The notes under the pieces: generated by a model
Told to the model about the DNA's origin: nothing
The model's input: the letters and a program-made list of their open reading frames with translations, nothing else
Database searches by the model: none
Shown: positions 1 through 11,029 of the stretch, piece by piece
How the letters are laid out: each line of letters starts with the position of its first letter
How positions within the stretch are numbered: position 1 is the first letter of the stretch
Translations under genes and position numbers: made by a program
Assembly (NCBI GenBank): GCA_963727045.1
Contig: CAVSES010000002.1
Location: 1,550,001 to 1,614,000, forward strand
Direction: 5' to 3'
Length of the DNA stretch: 64,000 nt
DNA from: Bog-1198 sp963727045
GTDB lineage: Bacteria; Pseudomonadota; Gammaproteobacteria; Steroidobacterales; Steroidobacteraceae

Positions 1-1648
1 TGAGGGGCTGCAGCGAGTTTGGCGCCGGATATCGTAAAGGCCTTGAGCGTGTCGCCGACGTCGCCGTAATAAATGGCCTTGTTGAAATAGGCGGGTGTGG
101 AAAATACAGGGGAGAGGAGCGCGCCGCTCACCTGCTGCCAGATCTGCGAATTGCCCGATGGAATCGAATTTGCCCATCGAGTCGCGATTCACGATGTAGA
201 TCTTGCCGTCCTTGCCCGGCGCCTACCGCGAGATGCCTGACGGTGCCGCCGCCGTCCGCCAAATCGGGGAGCAGCATCGCCCCCCCGGAGCCCAAGTCCT
301 GGTCGGCGGCCGATTCGGCGGCTTCGTTGTACATGGTGAAATAGTCGGCGACGCGCAACGTGCCGCCGGCGGTCGAGATCTTGAGGAACGAGTTGCCGTA
401 ATCCTGGGCGCTGGGAAAGCCATTCGCATCCAACGTCGTCTCAAAGACGCCGTTCGCCGTCAGCAGGTAGATATTTCCCGAGGAATCGGCGGCCGGACCG
501 CCGCCGCTCATCCAGATCGCGGGCCCGACACCGCCGCTGTTCGGCGCGACGTTGAGCACGGCGGTGCGGGACAGCGTGCTCCCGGAATAGCCGATAATCC
601 AGCCGAAGTAGGGGGCCTCGTCGCAGTGCGAGGTCCAGCTCGTATAAATCAGTGCCGTTCAACAGCAAGAGCGCGGCGCGTTCTTCGTATTGTCCCGGGC
701 TGAACGTCGTGGTCCCGCCTGAGGCCGTGGGATATTCCGCCGCCACTTCCGTCGGTCCGTTGAGCAGTTCGGCCCCGTTTGCGAGATCGAGCGCATGCAG
801 GCGTTGGTGATAGTTCGACGAGGCGTCCTTCGACATGGCGACCACGTAGAGGATGCCGTTCGCCCCGGCGCCGCGGTCGATGACCGGCGTTGCGGTGATG
901 CCCGATTTCCGGGGTCACCTGTCCGCAGCCGTGAGTGTCGCTCAGGGTCTCCCCCGCAGCGAGCAGCGAGACGCGCCACAGAACGGAGCCGGTATCGGCG
1001 TCGAATGCGTAGACCGAATCGTGCTCGGTGGCGGCGAACACCACGTTGTGCATCGATCCGGACACCGCGAGTTGCGACACGTACAGCGGCTGGGCATCGA
1101 CCTTGCCGTCCACCGGCAGATTGCGCAGCAGACCGAAATTCGAAGGCGGTTACGTTGCCCGGCGTGAGCGTCGATTCGGAAAGATTCTGGCCGCTGCGGC
1201 TCAGGTCGTTCTTGTACGTGAGCACGTCGATCCCCGGAGGATGGCGCCGCTCGCGACGTGCAGCGGCGGCACTGCGGCTGGTCGTGCGGCCGTCGGCGTC
1301 GGTGACCACCACGGCGAAAATGCTGCCGTCGTCGCCAAGCGAGGTCGTTCGCCGTCGTATAGCTCGCGGCGGTGGCGCCGGCGATCGGCGATGCGTCCCT
1401 CTGCCACTGATAACTGAGTGGCGCAGTCCCCGTTGCGGTCACATTGAAGGTGGCGGATTGGCCCGACAGACACGCTTTGATCCGAGGGTTGGATGGTGAT
1501 GCTGGGTGCGGCAGGCGGCGGCAACGAGCGGAGGCGAGGCTGCTCCGCCGCCTCCGCCCCCGCACGCCGCAAGGAAGGCGGCTGCGGCGAAGCCACGCAA
1601 GCAAACCAGCTTTATTGTGCACAACTTAGTCCGATGCCGAACAACCAA
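1..1648 (-). CDS. Lipoprotein with Ig-like and beta-propeller sequence, frameshifted, runs off window
   Basis: Reading from about 1648 leftward, three frames must be joined. The N-terminus has a lipoprotein signal (GFAAAAFLAAC followed by a glycine run), so the product is probably lipidated and exported. Next comes an Ig-like segment (SITIQPSDQSVS, then SATFNVTATGTAPLSYQWQR). A PQQ-quinoprotein-like propeller follows (YKNDLSRSGQN, KVDAQPLYVSQLAV, DSVYAFDADTGSVLWR, LHALDLANGAELL, AADSSGNIYLLTANG). The C-terminus lies outside the window. At least four frame changes occur in about 1.5 kb. Similar breaks in the neighbouring housekeeping genes make sequence error more likely than decay. The start is uncertain (TTG 1648 or GTG 1622). 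No enzymatic residues can be assigned. Confidence 0.6.
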
Positions 1649-1726
1649 CGGACAAGCGATGTATTGACCACATAGGGCGGCACGTGCACATGCGGCAGCG
1701 GGTCGCGAACCTTTGTATGATTTCGC

Positions 1727-2492
1727 TTACATGTCGCCGAATCGGGCCTGCAGCCAGACCAGCGCCGCAATGGCGGCGGTTTCGGTGCGCAGAATCCGGG
1801 GTCCCAGCCCGACTCGGGAAAAGCCGGCCACTCGAAAGGCTTCAAGTTCGTCGGCCGCGAATCCGCCCTCGGGGCCGATCGCAATCTGCGCGTCTGGCGA
1901 TGGCGCGTGTCGGCCGCGCCGCAGGCCGCCGGTGCCGGCGCCGCCTGCGCCGGTTGCGGACTCCGGTTCGAAAACCAGCCGTGGTACCCATGCCCGGCGC
2001 CGCATCTCCCAAGATACTTGATCAGCGGCTGCGCAGGCTCGACCGCCGGCACGCGATTGCGGCCGCATTGCTCGCAGGCGCTCACCGCGACCGCCCTCCA
2101 ATGTGCCGCTTTGGATTGCCGCCTGGGCCTGATCGAGCCGAACAACGCTCCGTTGGCTCAAGACAGGCACGATTCGTCGCGACGCCGAGTTCGGTCGCCT
2201 TTTGAACGATGAAATCCATCCGATCGCCGCGCGGCACGCACTGGATCAGTGTTATGTGTAATGGCGACTCCCTGTCGACCAGGCGGCCGTCGCCGACAGA
2301 CGCCGACAGGCGCGAGCCGCGCACGGCCTCGATCGTCCCATCGAATTCGTGTCCGTCGCCGTTGAACAGGATCAGCGGATCGCCGCTGCGCGCCCGCAAC
2401 ACCTTCGCCAGGTGCGAGGCGGTGTCCGACGGCAGCTCAACCACGCTTCCCGGCTTCAGGGCGGCATCGACATACACTCGCGTCAGTCGCAC
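1727..2492 (-). CDS. rsmE: 16S rRNA m3U1498 methyltransferase RsmE, frameshifted
   Basis: RsmE methylates N3 of U1498 in 16S rRNA using SAM. The N-terminal PUA-like domain reads VRLTRVYVDAALKPGSVVEL and continues to LHITLIQCVPRGDRMDFIVQ and KATELGV. Then the frame changes: PVLSQRSVVRLD follows in one frame, SACEQCGRNRVPAVEPAQPL in another, and the SPOUT knot segment IAIGPEGGFAADELEAFRVA plus LGPRILRTETAAIAAL in a third. Those are family hallmarks, so identity is secure although no single frame is complete. The likely start is GTG at 2492. The gene is divergent from ampD across about 85 bp. At least three indels are needed to restore about 245 residues. Confidence 0.85.
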
Positions 2493-2576
2493 GTCGAGGA
2501 CCCATGATTTTCGGCGCCGGCGTTCATAAACAGGGAATTGTCGCATATGCTAACGGCGGTAACTTCAACCTTGGGG

Positions 2577-3160
2577 ATGTGGATTTGCGGGTCGACCTCA
2601 AGAGCGGGTTGATGCGCGGCGCCAGACAGGTCCCTTCGCCGAACCATGACCCGCGCCCGGCGGGGGTCGAAGCCGATTTGATCGTGGTGCACGGCATCAG
2701 CCTGCCGCCGGGAGAATTCGGCGGTCCCTGGATCGACAGTCTTTTCACGAATACGCTGCCGGCGCACGTACACCCTTATTTCGCCGAGGTTGCTCGCTGC
2801 GCGTTTCCTCGCACCTGGTCGTGACGCGGGACGGCGCAGTGACCCAATACGTCGCCTTCACGGAGCGCGCCTGGCATGCGGGCAGGTCGGTGTACGAGGG
2901 CCGCGAGGCCTGCAACGATTTCTCCATGGGCGTGGAGCTCGAAGGGACCGATACGCTGCCTTACGAGGCCGCACAATACGACGCGCTCGCGAAGGTGGTG
3001 GCCGCCCTGTGCGATGCCTATCCGCGGTTGTCTCCGCGCCGGCATGGTGGGGCACAGCGACATCGCGCCCGGTCGCAAGACCGATCCGGGCCCGCATTCG
3101 ACTGGCCGCGCGCCCGCCGCCGGATCGCCGCCGCACGCCGCCGCATCGCCGCGCCGATAG
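2577..3160 (+). CDS. ampD: 1,6-anhydro-N-acetylmuramyl-L-alanine amidase AmpD, frameshifted
   Basis: AmpD is the cytoplasmic zinc amidase that removes the peptide from anhydromuropeptides during cell-wall recycling. The sequence follows the family closely: GARQVPSPNHDPRP, LIVVHGISLPPGEFGGPWID with the first zinc histidine in VVHGIS, then RAWHAGRSVYEGREACNDFS and GVELEGTDTLPYEAAQYDAL with the catalytic Glu region. The last segment, GHSDIAPGRKTDPGP, carries the second zinc His, the Lys and the zinc Asp. It is reached only after frame changes near 2795 and 3035. A GTG near 2577 (VDLRVDLKSGLMRGARQ) is a plausible start. Restored length is about 190 residues, normal for AmpD. The gene is divergent from rsmE. 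Confidence 0.88.
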
Positions 3161-3303
3161 AATCGACCTGCAACCAGGCTTGGGGCAGGCGTGAACTACG
3201 TCACGTTTCCCGCGGCATATTTTCGTGCCCGAGGCAGCAGATTTTCCCGGTGGAGCCGACACTTAAGTAGGTGCTGTAAACCACGCTGGGACCGGGAGGG
3301 CAA

Positions 3304-6122
3304 TTGATTCGTTGGTTCGCGGACCTTCCCATCGAGCGCAAGCTGCGCGTGGTCATCTTGGTCCCCGCGATCGCCGTTTTCGCCGTGGCGATGATCGCCC
3401 ACATTGCGATGAATCTGCTGCATTTGCGCAGCGACCTGCTGTGGAGCGCCGCACGCGTTGCGCGAACCACCGGTGCGAGCACAATCGATGCGCTCAGGCT
3501 CGGCGACGACAAGGCGGCGCTCAAGGCCATGAGCGGCCTCGCGACGAGTGGCTGGTCGGCGATGCCGAGGTCCTTGCGGCGAACGGCCAGAAGCTCGCCA
3601 GCTACCGGCGCGGGCAAAACGACGCCCTGCTGCGAGCCCGCGGCCGCACAAAACGCCGCGCCCGCGCGATGCCGCTCGTCGATCCGCAGAACCCGCGGAT
3701 CTACCTTCGGGGAAGTCAGATCCAATCGGCGCCGCCGATCGTGCGCAACGGGACATGCTCGGGTCAATCGACATTGTTGTGCCGCTCGAGGTCGTTTATC
3801 CGGATTGGCCCGCCTACCTTCTGATCACGCTGGCCGCGATATTTGCCGCCGTGCTGACGGCGAATTGGCTTGCTGCGCGCCTGCAGCAGCAAATCTCCGG
3901 GCCCATCGTCAATCTGGCCCACACCATGCAGCGGGTGTCGTTGGAGGAGGACTACAGCCTGCGGGTCGAGAGAAATTCCGAAGATGAAGTCGGTTCGCTG
4001 ATCGACGGCTTCAATCAAATGCTCGCGCAAATCCGACACCGCGATTCGCGGCTGGAAAAATACCGTCAATTCCTCGAGCAGCAAGTCGAAGAGCGCACGA
4101 TAAATCTGGGCAACGCAAACCTCGAACTCAAGCTTGCGATCGGCGAAGCGAATCGCGCCAAGGAGGCGGCGGAGCGCGCCAGCAGCGCGAAGAGCGAATT
4201 CCTGGCGAGCATGAGCCACGAAATCCGAACGCCGATGAACGGCGTCATGGGCATGTCGGAACTGCTGCAGGCGACCGAACTGACCCCGCGGCAGCGGCAT
4301 CTCTCGGAAACGATCTCGCGCTCCGCCGAGGCGCTGCTGCAGATCATCAACGACATCCTGGATTTCTCCAAGGTCGAGGCGGGCAAGCTCGAGCTCGAAC
4401 ATGTCGAATTCGGTTTGCGCGAAGCGGTGGAAGAAACCATCGAGATCTTCGCCGGGCGGGCGCATGCAAAGGGCCTGGAGCTGGCGTGCGCGATCGAGCT
4501 CGACGTCCCTGTGACGGTCCTTGGCGATCCCCATGCGCGCTGCGCCAAATGCTGATCAACTTCGTCGGCAATGCCATCAAGTTCACGGATTCCGGCGAGG
4601 TCATCGTGCGCGTCCGGACCGTCGGCAGGGACGGATTGCTGCGCTTCGAGGTCGATTGATACGGGCATAGGCATATCCGAGGAGGCGCAGACCCACATAT
4701 TCAACTCCTTCAGCCAGGCCGATTCGTTCACCACGCGCAAATACGGGGGCACCGGTCTCGGTCTCGCGATATGCAGGCAGCTGGCGGCCCTGATGGGCGG
4801 CGAAATCGGCGTTCACAGCGAGGTCGGCCGCGGCTCGACATTCTGGTTCGAAGTGCGCCTCGAGCCGGTTGCCGACGCGGCTCCGACCCTCACGCGCCTG
4901 CCACGTCTGAAGCTCGCCGGCTTGCGCGCGTTGATCGTGGACGACAACGCCAGCAATCGCGAGATTCTGCAGCAACACCTTCAGTCGTGGGGCGTCGAGG
5001 TCACCGCGGTGGAGACCAGCGCTGCGGCATTGGCCGCATTGAACGCCGGCGATGCGGCTGGGTTCGATCTCGCGTTGGTGGACGATCAGATGCCCGGCAT
5101 GGACGGGATGACAGCTCGCGCGACTCATCCGCAGGGACCCCCGGTGGTCGACCTTGAGGCTCATCTTGCTCAGCACGCGCGACGACCATGAAAGCGGCTC
5201 GGAGTGCGCTCATTTGTTCACGGCCATGCTCACGAAGCCGCTGCGCCGCTCGCAGCTGTTGGGCTGCGTCAGCCGCGTCATGACGCTGCAGCCGGGAGCC
5301 GCGATGGATGGGCCGCCGGCAGGAGCGACGCCCGCCGCATCCGGGTCGGTGCGCGCAGCCGGACCGAGGATTCTGCTGGTGGAGGACAACCCCGTGAACC
5401 GCGAAGTTGCGGTCGGGATGCTGGAGAGCCTGGGATGTGCCGCGGAAGCGGCGGAGAACGGGCTGTTGGCGATCGAAGCGATGAAGGCGGTCGCTTACGA
5501 TGCGGTGCTGATGGATTGCCAGATGCCGGTGATGGACGGGCTGACGGCGACGGGAGAAATCCGTCAGCGGGAACTCAAGTTCGGCGCCGCGCGCGTGCCC
5601 ATCATCGCCCTGACGGCGAACGCGATGGAAGGGGAGCGAGAGCGCTGCCTTGCTGCCGGGATGGATGACTTCCTCAGCAAGCCGTTTTCCCAACAACAGC
5701 TGGCAACGCTGCTGAGACGCTGGCTCGCGCTGCGCGCGCTGCCCGAATCCGAGCGGCGCGATCTCTCCCGCGTTCCGCTGATCGATGCCGGCGTGCTGCG
5801 CGACATCGCAGCGCTCGCGAAGCCGACGTTGCTGAACTCCATGATCGACCTGTACCTGCAGCATTCGCCGAGCTTGATCGGAGCCATAGAGACCGCGGCG
5901 GCGAACATGCAGGCCGACGCGCTCGCCCAAGCCGTGCATACGCTCAAATCCAGCACCTCGAACCTTGGGGGCACGCGCCTGGCGTTGGTCGCCAAGGAAT
6001 GCGAGACCCTGCTGCGCGAGGGAGGGATCACTCAGGCGGTGCCCATCGTGTCGAAAATCCGCAAGGAGTATCAGGAGTTTTGCGCGGCGCTCGTTCGCGA
6101 GCGGTCACCCAACGCGGCGTAA
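3304..6122 (+). CDS. BarA-type hybrid sensor histidine kinase, frameshifted
   Basis: Inner-membrane hybrid kinase. Domain order: TM1 (KLRVVILVPAIAVFAVAMIA), a periplasmic sensor segment with a frame break near 3550, TM2 (AYLLITLAAIFAAVLTANWL), HAMP, a coiled coil, HisKA with the phospho-acceptor box FLASMSHEIRTPMNGVMGMS, HATPase (INFVGNAIKFTDSGE, IDTGIGIS, GGTGLGLAIC), a first REC (LIVDDNASNREIL, LALVDDQMPGMDG), a second REC (ILLVEDNPVNREVAVGMLES, MDCQMPVMDG, SKPF) and a C-terminal Hpt with AVHTLKSSTSNLG. This is a phosphorelay architecture, HK-REC-REC-Hpt. Frame changes fall near 3550, 4545, 4655 and 5130. The TTG at 3304 is preceded by GGGAGG. The response regulator directly downstream (28 bp gap) is the obvious partner, by inference. 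Confidence 0.85.
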
Positions 6123-6149
6123 GGCGGCGCGTAGCAATCAAAGGAAGCA

Positions 6150-7963
6150 ATGAATACTTTCGACAATCGAACCAACGTCGCGTCAACGGTGCTGGTCGTG
6201 GACGACGATCCGGGGGCAAGGCTGCTTGTCGGCACGGCGCTCGAGATGGCCGGCTTTCGCGTATTCGCAGCATCCGACGGCGCGAGCGCGCTTGCCCAAT
6301 TTCGCGAACAGGCTGCGGATTGCGTCGTGCTCGACGTCGTCATGCCGGGCATGAACGGCTTCGAGGTGTGCAGCGCGCTGCGCGCCATGCCGGAATGCCG
6401 CCACGTGCCGATATTGATGCAGACCAGCCTTGACGACATGGAGTCGGTCAATCGCGCATACAACGCGGGCGCCACGGACTTCTCCTCCAAGGGCATCAAC
6501 CCGATGCTGCTCGCGCAACGCGTAAAATTCCTGGTCCGCGCCAAACAGACCCAGGATCAGCTGCGGAGAGCGAGGCGCGGGTGCGATACCTCGCCTACTA
6601 CGATCCTCTCACCGCACTGCCCAATCGTCAGCGGCTGCTGCAGATATTGGAACAGCAGGTCGCATGGGCGGCGCCGCGGCAGCGCGGTCTCGCAGTCCTG
6701 ATGCTCGACGTGGACAATTTCTCGCGCATCAACGACACCCAGGGTCAGGCGGTGGGCGACGCGCTTTTGAAGGAAGTCGCCCATCGTCTGCAGAATTGCC
6801 TGCGCGATTCCCAGCGTGCCTCGGACCCCACGCACGACAGTCTGGAGACGAAGGACATCAACGACTGGGTGGCGCGCACCGGGGGTGACGAATTCGCGCT
6901 GGCGCTGCCCGGGGTATCCACCGCAGGCGCCGCCCAAGTCGTGGTGCAGCGCGTGCAGCTGGCATTGGCGCGTCCGTTCCTGTTCGCGCAGGCCGAGATC
7001 CCGCTGTCGGCGACCATGGGCATCAGTCTTTATCCGGGCGACGCGTCGACACCCGAGGCTCTCATCAAGCATGCCGACGCGGCGATGCATCACGGCAAGA
7101 AGACCGGGCAAGGGGGACTCGAGTTCTTCAACAAATCCATCAGCACCCGTGCGGCCAGGCACCTCTCCATGGAAACTGATCTGCGCAAAGCGGTCGAGCG
7201 GGGCGAATTCGCATTGCATTATCAGCCCCGGCTCGCGCTGAAGGATTTGCGTGTCGAGGCGGTCGAAGCATTGCTGCGGTGGCGGCATCCGCAGCGCGGC
7301 TTCGTGGCGCCGGACGAGTTCATCCCGCTTGCCGAACAGACGGGACTGATCGTCGAGATCGGGGATTGGGTGCTGCGGGAGGCATGTGCCCAAGCGCGCC
7401 GCTGGCGCGACGCCGGGGGGCCGGGCTGGCAGGTCGCCGTGAACGTTTCGGGCGTGCAATTCCGCGACGGCAGCCTGGTGTCGCGCGTGTCCCGCGCGAT
7501 CGATGCCGCCGGCATCGAATCCCGCATGATCGAGCTCGAATTCACCGAAGGGGCATTGATCGAATATTCCGCCGCCGTAAGCCAGGCGGTAAAATCGCTG
7601 AAGGAACTCGGGGTCGCCACTGCGCTGGACGATTTCGGCACTGGCTACAGTTCACTTTCCTATCTGCGGCACTTTCCGATAGACACGCTCAAGATCGACC
7701 GGGCGTTCGTGCGCGACATTGCATCGAAAAGCGGCAGCAATGCGCCCTTGGTCGACGCGATCATCGCCATGGCGAAAAGCCTCGGGTTGGCGACCGTCGC
7801 CGAGGGGGTCGAAACCGAGGCGCAATGGCAGTATTTGAAGACCCGTGATGCGAACCAGGTTCAAGGTTTCTTGTTTTGCCGGCCGCTCGCGATCGCGGAG
7901 TTGGAGAGCTGGCACGCCGATTGGCTGCATGCAAATCAGCTGAAAGCCGCCGGCGTGGCCTAG
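6150..7963 (+). CDS. Response regulator with REC, GGDEF and EAL domains, one frameshift
   Basis: Cyclic-di-GMP regulator. REC spans roughly residues 13-130, with DDD near the N-terminus and the acceptor Asp in VVLDVVMPGMNG. A frame break near 6567 separates REC from the GGDEF domain (YYDPLTALPNRQRLLQILEQ, VARTGGDEFAL). The EAL domain follows with VEALLRWRHP and the loop DDFGTGYSSLSYLRHF, then KIDRAFVRD. Both active-site signatures look intact. The RxxD inhibitory site usually found nine residues before GG is not conserved: D stands where R is expected. So either activity is possible and net output cannot be predicted. ATG 6150 has AAGGAAG upstream. It follows the hybrid kinase by 28 bp, which suggests a phosphorelay feeding into c-di-GMP. 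Confidence 0.87.
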
Positions 7964-7978
7964 GATCCTGGCGGGTCC

Positions 7979-8529
7979 TCATGGCTTCTTGCGCCGCCAG
8001 ACCACTTCACCGCCGCGTTCGTGGCGAGCCAGCACCCGGGCTACCACGAACAGCAGGTCGGACAAGCGATTCAGGTATTTGAGCGCTTCGATCGAGACGC
8101 TTTGCTCGCGGGCCAGCGACCAGCAGCGGCGTTCCGCGCGCCGGCATACCGAGCGGGCGACATGGCAGGCCGCCGCCGCCGGGCCCCGCCCGGCAGAATG
8201 AAATCCTTCAGAGGCGGCAAATCTTCGTTGAATCCGTCGAGTTCATTCTCGAGGCGTTCGACGTGCGCAGCCTCGATCATGCGGTGTCCGGGAATGCAAA
8301 ATTCGCCCCCCAGATCGAACAGATCGTGCTGCACCTCGGTGAGGCAGTGTGCAATGGGCGGCGGCAGCGTGCCAACGCTCAGAATCGCGCCGATCGCGCT
8401 GTTGGTCTCGTCGACGGTGCCGTAGGCTTCGACGCGCAAGTTCTCCTTCGGCACGCGCGATCCGTCTCCAAGGCCCGTGGTGCCGTCATCGCCGGTACGC
8501 GTGTATATCTTGCTCAGCCGGTTGCCCAT
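7979..8529 (-). CDS. Cob(I)alamin adenosyltransferase (PduO type), frameshifted
   Basis: ATP:cob(I)alamin adenosyltransferase transfers the adenosyl group of ATP to Co(I) to make adenosylcobalamin. The N-terminus is diagnostic: MGNRLSKIYTRTGDDGTTGL, then EAYGTVDETNSAIGAIL and FDLGGEFCIPG. After DFILPGG the frame changes near 8195, and the helix-bundle C-terminus continues as ACHVARSVCRRAERR and EALKYLNRLSDLLFVVARVL, ending in KKP. Restored length is about 184 residues, normal for the PduO/CobA2-type family. The 3' end lies 16 bp from the end of the convergent regulator gene. An ABC ATPase of the BtuD/FecE class lies 0.9 kb away, which hints at cobalamin salvage. Confidence 0.88.
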
Positions 8530-8587
8530 CGCCGAAATCTCCTGTGCCTGGTGGGACGGTATCACAAGGTTTGATAAGGTTGCGCGC

Positions 8588-9364
8588 ATGCATCCTTCAC
8601 CTGAACTTAAGGCCGCCCTTGACGCCGCGGAGCAGGCCGCGGGCATCGCGCGATCATTGTTCGAGCACAATATCGAGGTGCGAATCAAGGCGGACAAGTC
8701 ACCCGTGACCGAGGCCGATGTTCGATGTGAAATCGCGATCCGCGAGATTTTGGAGGCACGGTTTCCTTCGCATGGGTTTTTCGGCGAGAAGACCGGCTGC
8801 CGCGATGCGGCGGCCGAGAGCGTCTGGCTGGTAGATCCCATCGACGGCACCAAGGCCTTTGTGCGCGAATACGCGATGTTTTCAACCCAGATCGCCCTGA
8901 TGCGCGGCGGCGAGATTGTGCTCGGCGTGTCGAGCGCACCCGTCTACGGCGAACTAAGCTACGCGGAACGCGGGCGCGGCGCCTATCTCAACGGCAAGCC
9001 AGTCAGGGTGAGCCAGATCGCAACGCTCGAGTCCGCCGCGCTGTCGTCCGGCAACCTGAAGACTCTCGCGACCGGCCCGCTCTGGGCGCGCTACGGCGCC
9101 ATTGTGGCGCAAGTCGGCCGCATCCGGGGCTACGGGGAATTTCTGCACTATCATTTGTTGGCGAGCGGCAAGATCGACGCGGTGATCGAAACCGATGTGA
9201 ATATTCTCGACATCGCGGCATGCGTCGCGATTGTCAATGAAGCCGGGGGCCGTTTCACCGATCTAGAGGGCGCGCCGATTACCCTGAAGTCCACCTCGGT
9301 GCTCGCTACCAACGGGCGGCTGCACGCCCCGATATTGGCGGCTCTCGCCCAGCAGCCCATCTGA
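8588..9364 (+). CDS. Inositol monophosphatase-family phosphatase (HisN- or CysQ-like)
   Basis: Mg2+-dependent phosphatase of the IMPase fold, 258 residues from ATG 8588. The metal-binding motifs are all visible: the acidic pair in SPVTEADVRCE, GFFGEKTG (E of the GEE-type motif), the DPIDGTKAF signature, and the C-terminal DVNILDIAACVAIVNEAGG carrying the third metal Asp. The family includes histidinol phosphatase (HisN), 3'-phosphoadenosine 5'-phosphate phosphatase (CysQ) and inositol monophosphatase. DPIDGTKAFVREYAMFSTQI resembles HisN slightly more, but substrate cannot be fixed from sequence alone. The gene is divergent from the adenosyltransferase with 58 bp between starts. This is one of the few unbroken genes in the first 16 kb. 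Confidence 0.8.
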   Translation: MHPSPELKAALDAAEQAAGIARSLFEHNIEVRIKADKSPVTEADVRCEIAIREILEARFPSHGFFGEKTGCRDAAAESVWLVDPIDGTKAFVREYAMFSTQIALMRGGEIVLGVSSAPVYGELSYAERGRGAYLNGKPVRVSQIATLESAALSSGNLKTLATGPLWARYGAIVAQVGRIRGYGEFLHYHLLASGKIDAVIETDVNILDIAACVAIVNEAGGRFTDLEGAPITLKSTSVLATNGRLHAPILAALAQQPI

Positions 9365-9370
9365 GAACGC

Positions 9371-10227
9371 TCAGACAGGTTTCTGAGAACCAGCCGCCGA
9401 GAGCGGATAGGCTCGTAGTCCTGGAAGAACACCCTCCGGCCGCCATTTCCGCGGCTTCGAATTGCGTGTCGTACAAGATGGACAGGTTTTGCGCGGTGAG
9501 AATGTCGCCGACGCGGCCGCATTGCCAGTTGCCGTCTCTGCCCAGCAGCAACGCGGCATCGGCAAAGCGCGCGGCCAAATTCGGATCGTGCAGCGTGACG
9601 ACGACCGCGGCTCCCCCGTCGGCGCGCTCTCGAAGCAGCTGCAGCGCCTCGAGCTGATGGTTGGGATCGAGCTGATTGGTCGGTTCGTCCAACAGGAAGA
9701 TGCGCGGAGTCTGCGCCAACACGGCGGCCAGCGCAGCTCGCCGACGTTCCCCGCCGGACAGCGTAAGCACGTCGCGTTCCTCGTAGCCGGCCAGGCCTAC
9801 AGCAACGAACGCCTGAGACGCAATGGCGAGGTCACGTGCCGATTCCCATTGCCAGCGTGCGATGTGCGGATGACGGCCAAGCAGCACGGTTTCGATCACG
9901 CTTGCGGAAAATGGGTCTTCCACGTTCTGCGGCAGCAGCGCCAATACCCGCGCGAGCGTACGACGCGGCCACTCCGTCAGGGGCCGGCCGGATACCAGGA
10001 TTTCTCCGGCCTCCGGCGCGCGCAAGCCGGCCAGGGTGTGCAGCGAAAGGCTTTTGCCGGAACCATTCGGTCCGAGGATCGCGAGCATCGAGTTACGGGA
10101 AACGCTCAGATTGAGTCCGCGCACCAACACTCGCGCGCCGACGCAAACATCGATGCCGCGGCATTCGAGCAGCGCTGCGGAGCCGCCCGAACGAGAACGG
10201 TTCTGCCGGTTCTGTTTCAGCGTGCAT
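9371..10227 (-). CDS. ABC transporter ATP-binding protein, BtuD/FecE class
   Basis: ATPase of an iron-siderophore or cobalamin importer. Walker A is ILGPNGSGKS, the Q-loop sits in LLPQNVEDPF, the signature is LTLSGGERRRAALA, Walker B is RIFLLDEPTNQLDP and the switch His is in VVTLHDPNLA. The core runs unbroken from LLECRGIDVCVG. The N-terminus is best read from ATG 10227, which overlaps the stop of the upstream metalloprotease (ATGCACGCTGA) but needs one indel near 10170. The C-terminus is also uncertain: two frames are possible after FEAAEMAAGG, and the end at 9371 is a choice. No permease or binding protein is adjacent. A FecCD/BtuC-type permease sits alone at 20191-21168. Confidence 0.85.
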
Positions 10228-11029
10228 GTTGCGGCCAGCGTATTTCGAGAGCCGTCGCGGGGCCGATGACGACCTCGTCGAGACTTTCCGCCTGTTGCCA
10301 CGAATTCGGCGCCAGCATGCGCCTCCCGGCCATCACCTCCGCCGACAATTGCGGGTACAGGGGTTGCTGCGCCGGATCGCCGAAGCCATCGGGAAAGCGC
10401 GGCGCGTCATCGACGGGGTTGTACTTGTCGGTGGCACCCACGGTGTGCAGCAGCTCATGGGCGATCACCACGTCGTTGGAACCGTCCATCTCGGGTGCGG
10501 CAAACGCATTCACCACGCCGATGAGTCCCTGCCTGAGGCCCAGCGAATGCGGCACCGAAGAGGTGAGCGTGGGATCATGATACAAAACGAACATACGTAT
10601 ATCCTCGGGCTCATCGGCGTGTCCGCTGACGCGCCATGCCCAGTACCGCAGCCGCAGACTCCATAGGGCCGTCGCCGGCGCTCCCGCGTCCGCCGCACGT
10701 TGCGGCGGACGGGAGAACCGATCGCTCCTCAGGCGGGTCCTGACCGGTTCACTCGCAGTCCAAAGATGATATCGCCCGGCCTCGCGCGCAAAGAACCGAT
10801 CGATGGGTTTGAAGCGCTCGGCATCGAGGGCCGCGACGTAGGCCTGAGTAACGGGGCTGTCGTCGGCGGCAATGGGGTAGATCGCGACATAGAGTGGGTG
10901 GTGCCAGCGCGTGCTCAGATATTGCTGCTGGCAGGTCGTCACGGCGACCAGTAGCAGCACGAACAGCAAAATCGCGGACGCGCAACATCCTGAAACCGCT
11001 GGGCGGCATACCGCTGGGCGGCATACCAC
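10217..11029 (-). CDS. Putative secreted or membrane-anchored HELLH zinc metalloprotease
   Basis: 270 residues, not assigned to a named family. A hydrophobic N-terminal segment (ASAILLFVLLLVAVTTC) looks like a membrane anchor or lipoprotein signal ending in Cys. Near residue 190 the sequence VVIAHELLHTVGATDKY contains a canonical HExxH zinc site. The region between (PLYVAIYPIAADD and IRMFVLYHDP) looks globular. The GTG start at 11029 lies inside a 15-bp tandem repeat, so the true start is uncertain. The stop overlaps the probable ATG of the ABC ATPase by 11 bp, suggesting translational coupling. By inference this is a periplasmic-facing peptidase; substrate is unknown. Confidence 0.6.
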   Translation of the reverse strand: MVCRPAVCRPAVSGCCASAILLFVLLLVAVTTCQQQYLSTRWHHPLYVAIYPIAADDSPVTQAYVAALDAERFKPIDRFFAREAGRYHLWTASEPVRTRLRSDRFSRPPQRAADAGAPATALWSLRLRYWAWRVSGHADEPEDIRMFVLYHDPTLTSSVPHSLGLRQGLIGVVNAFAAPEMDGSNDVVIAHELLHTVGATDKYNPVDDAPRFPDGFGDPAQQPLYPQLSAEVMAGRRMLAPNSWQQAESLDEVVIGPATALEIRWPQHAR

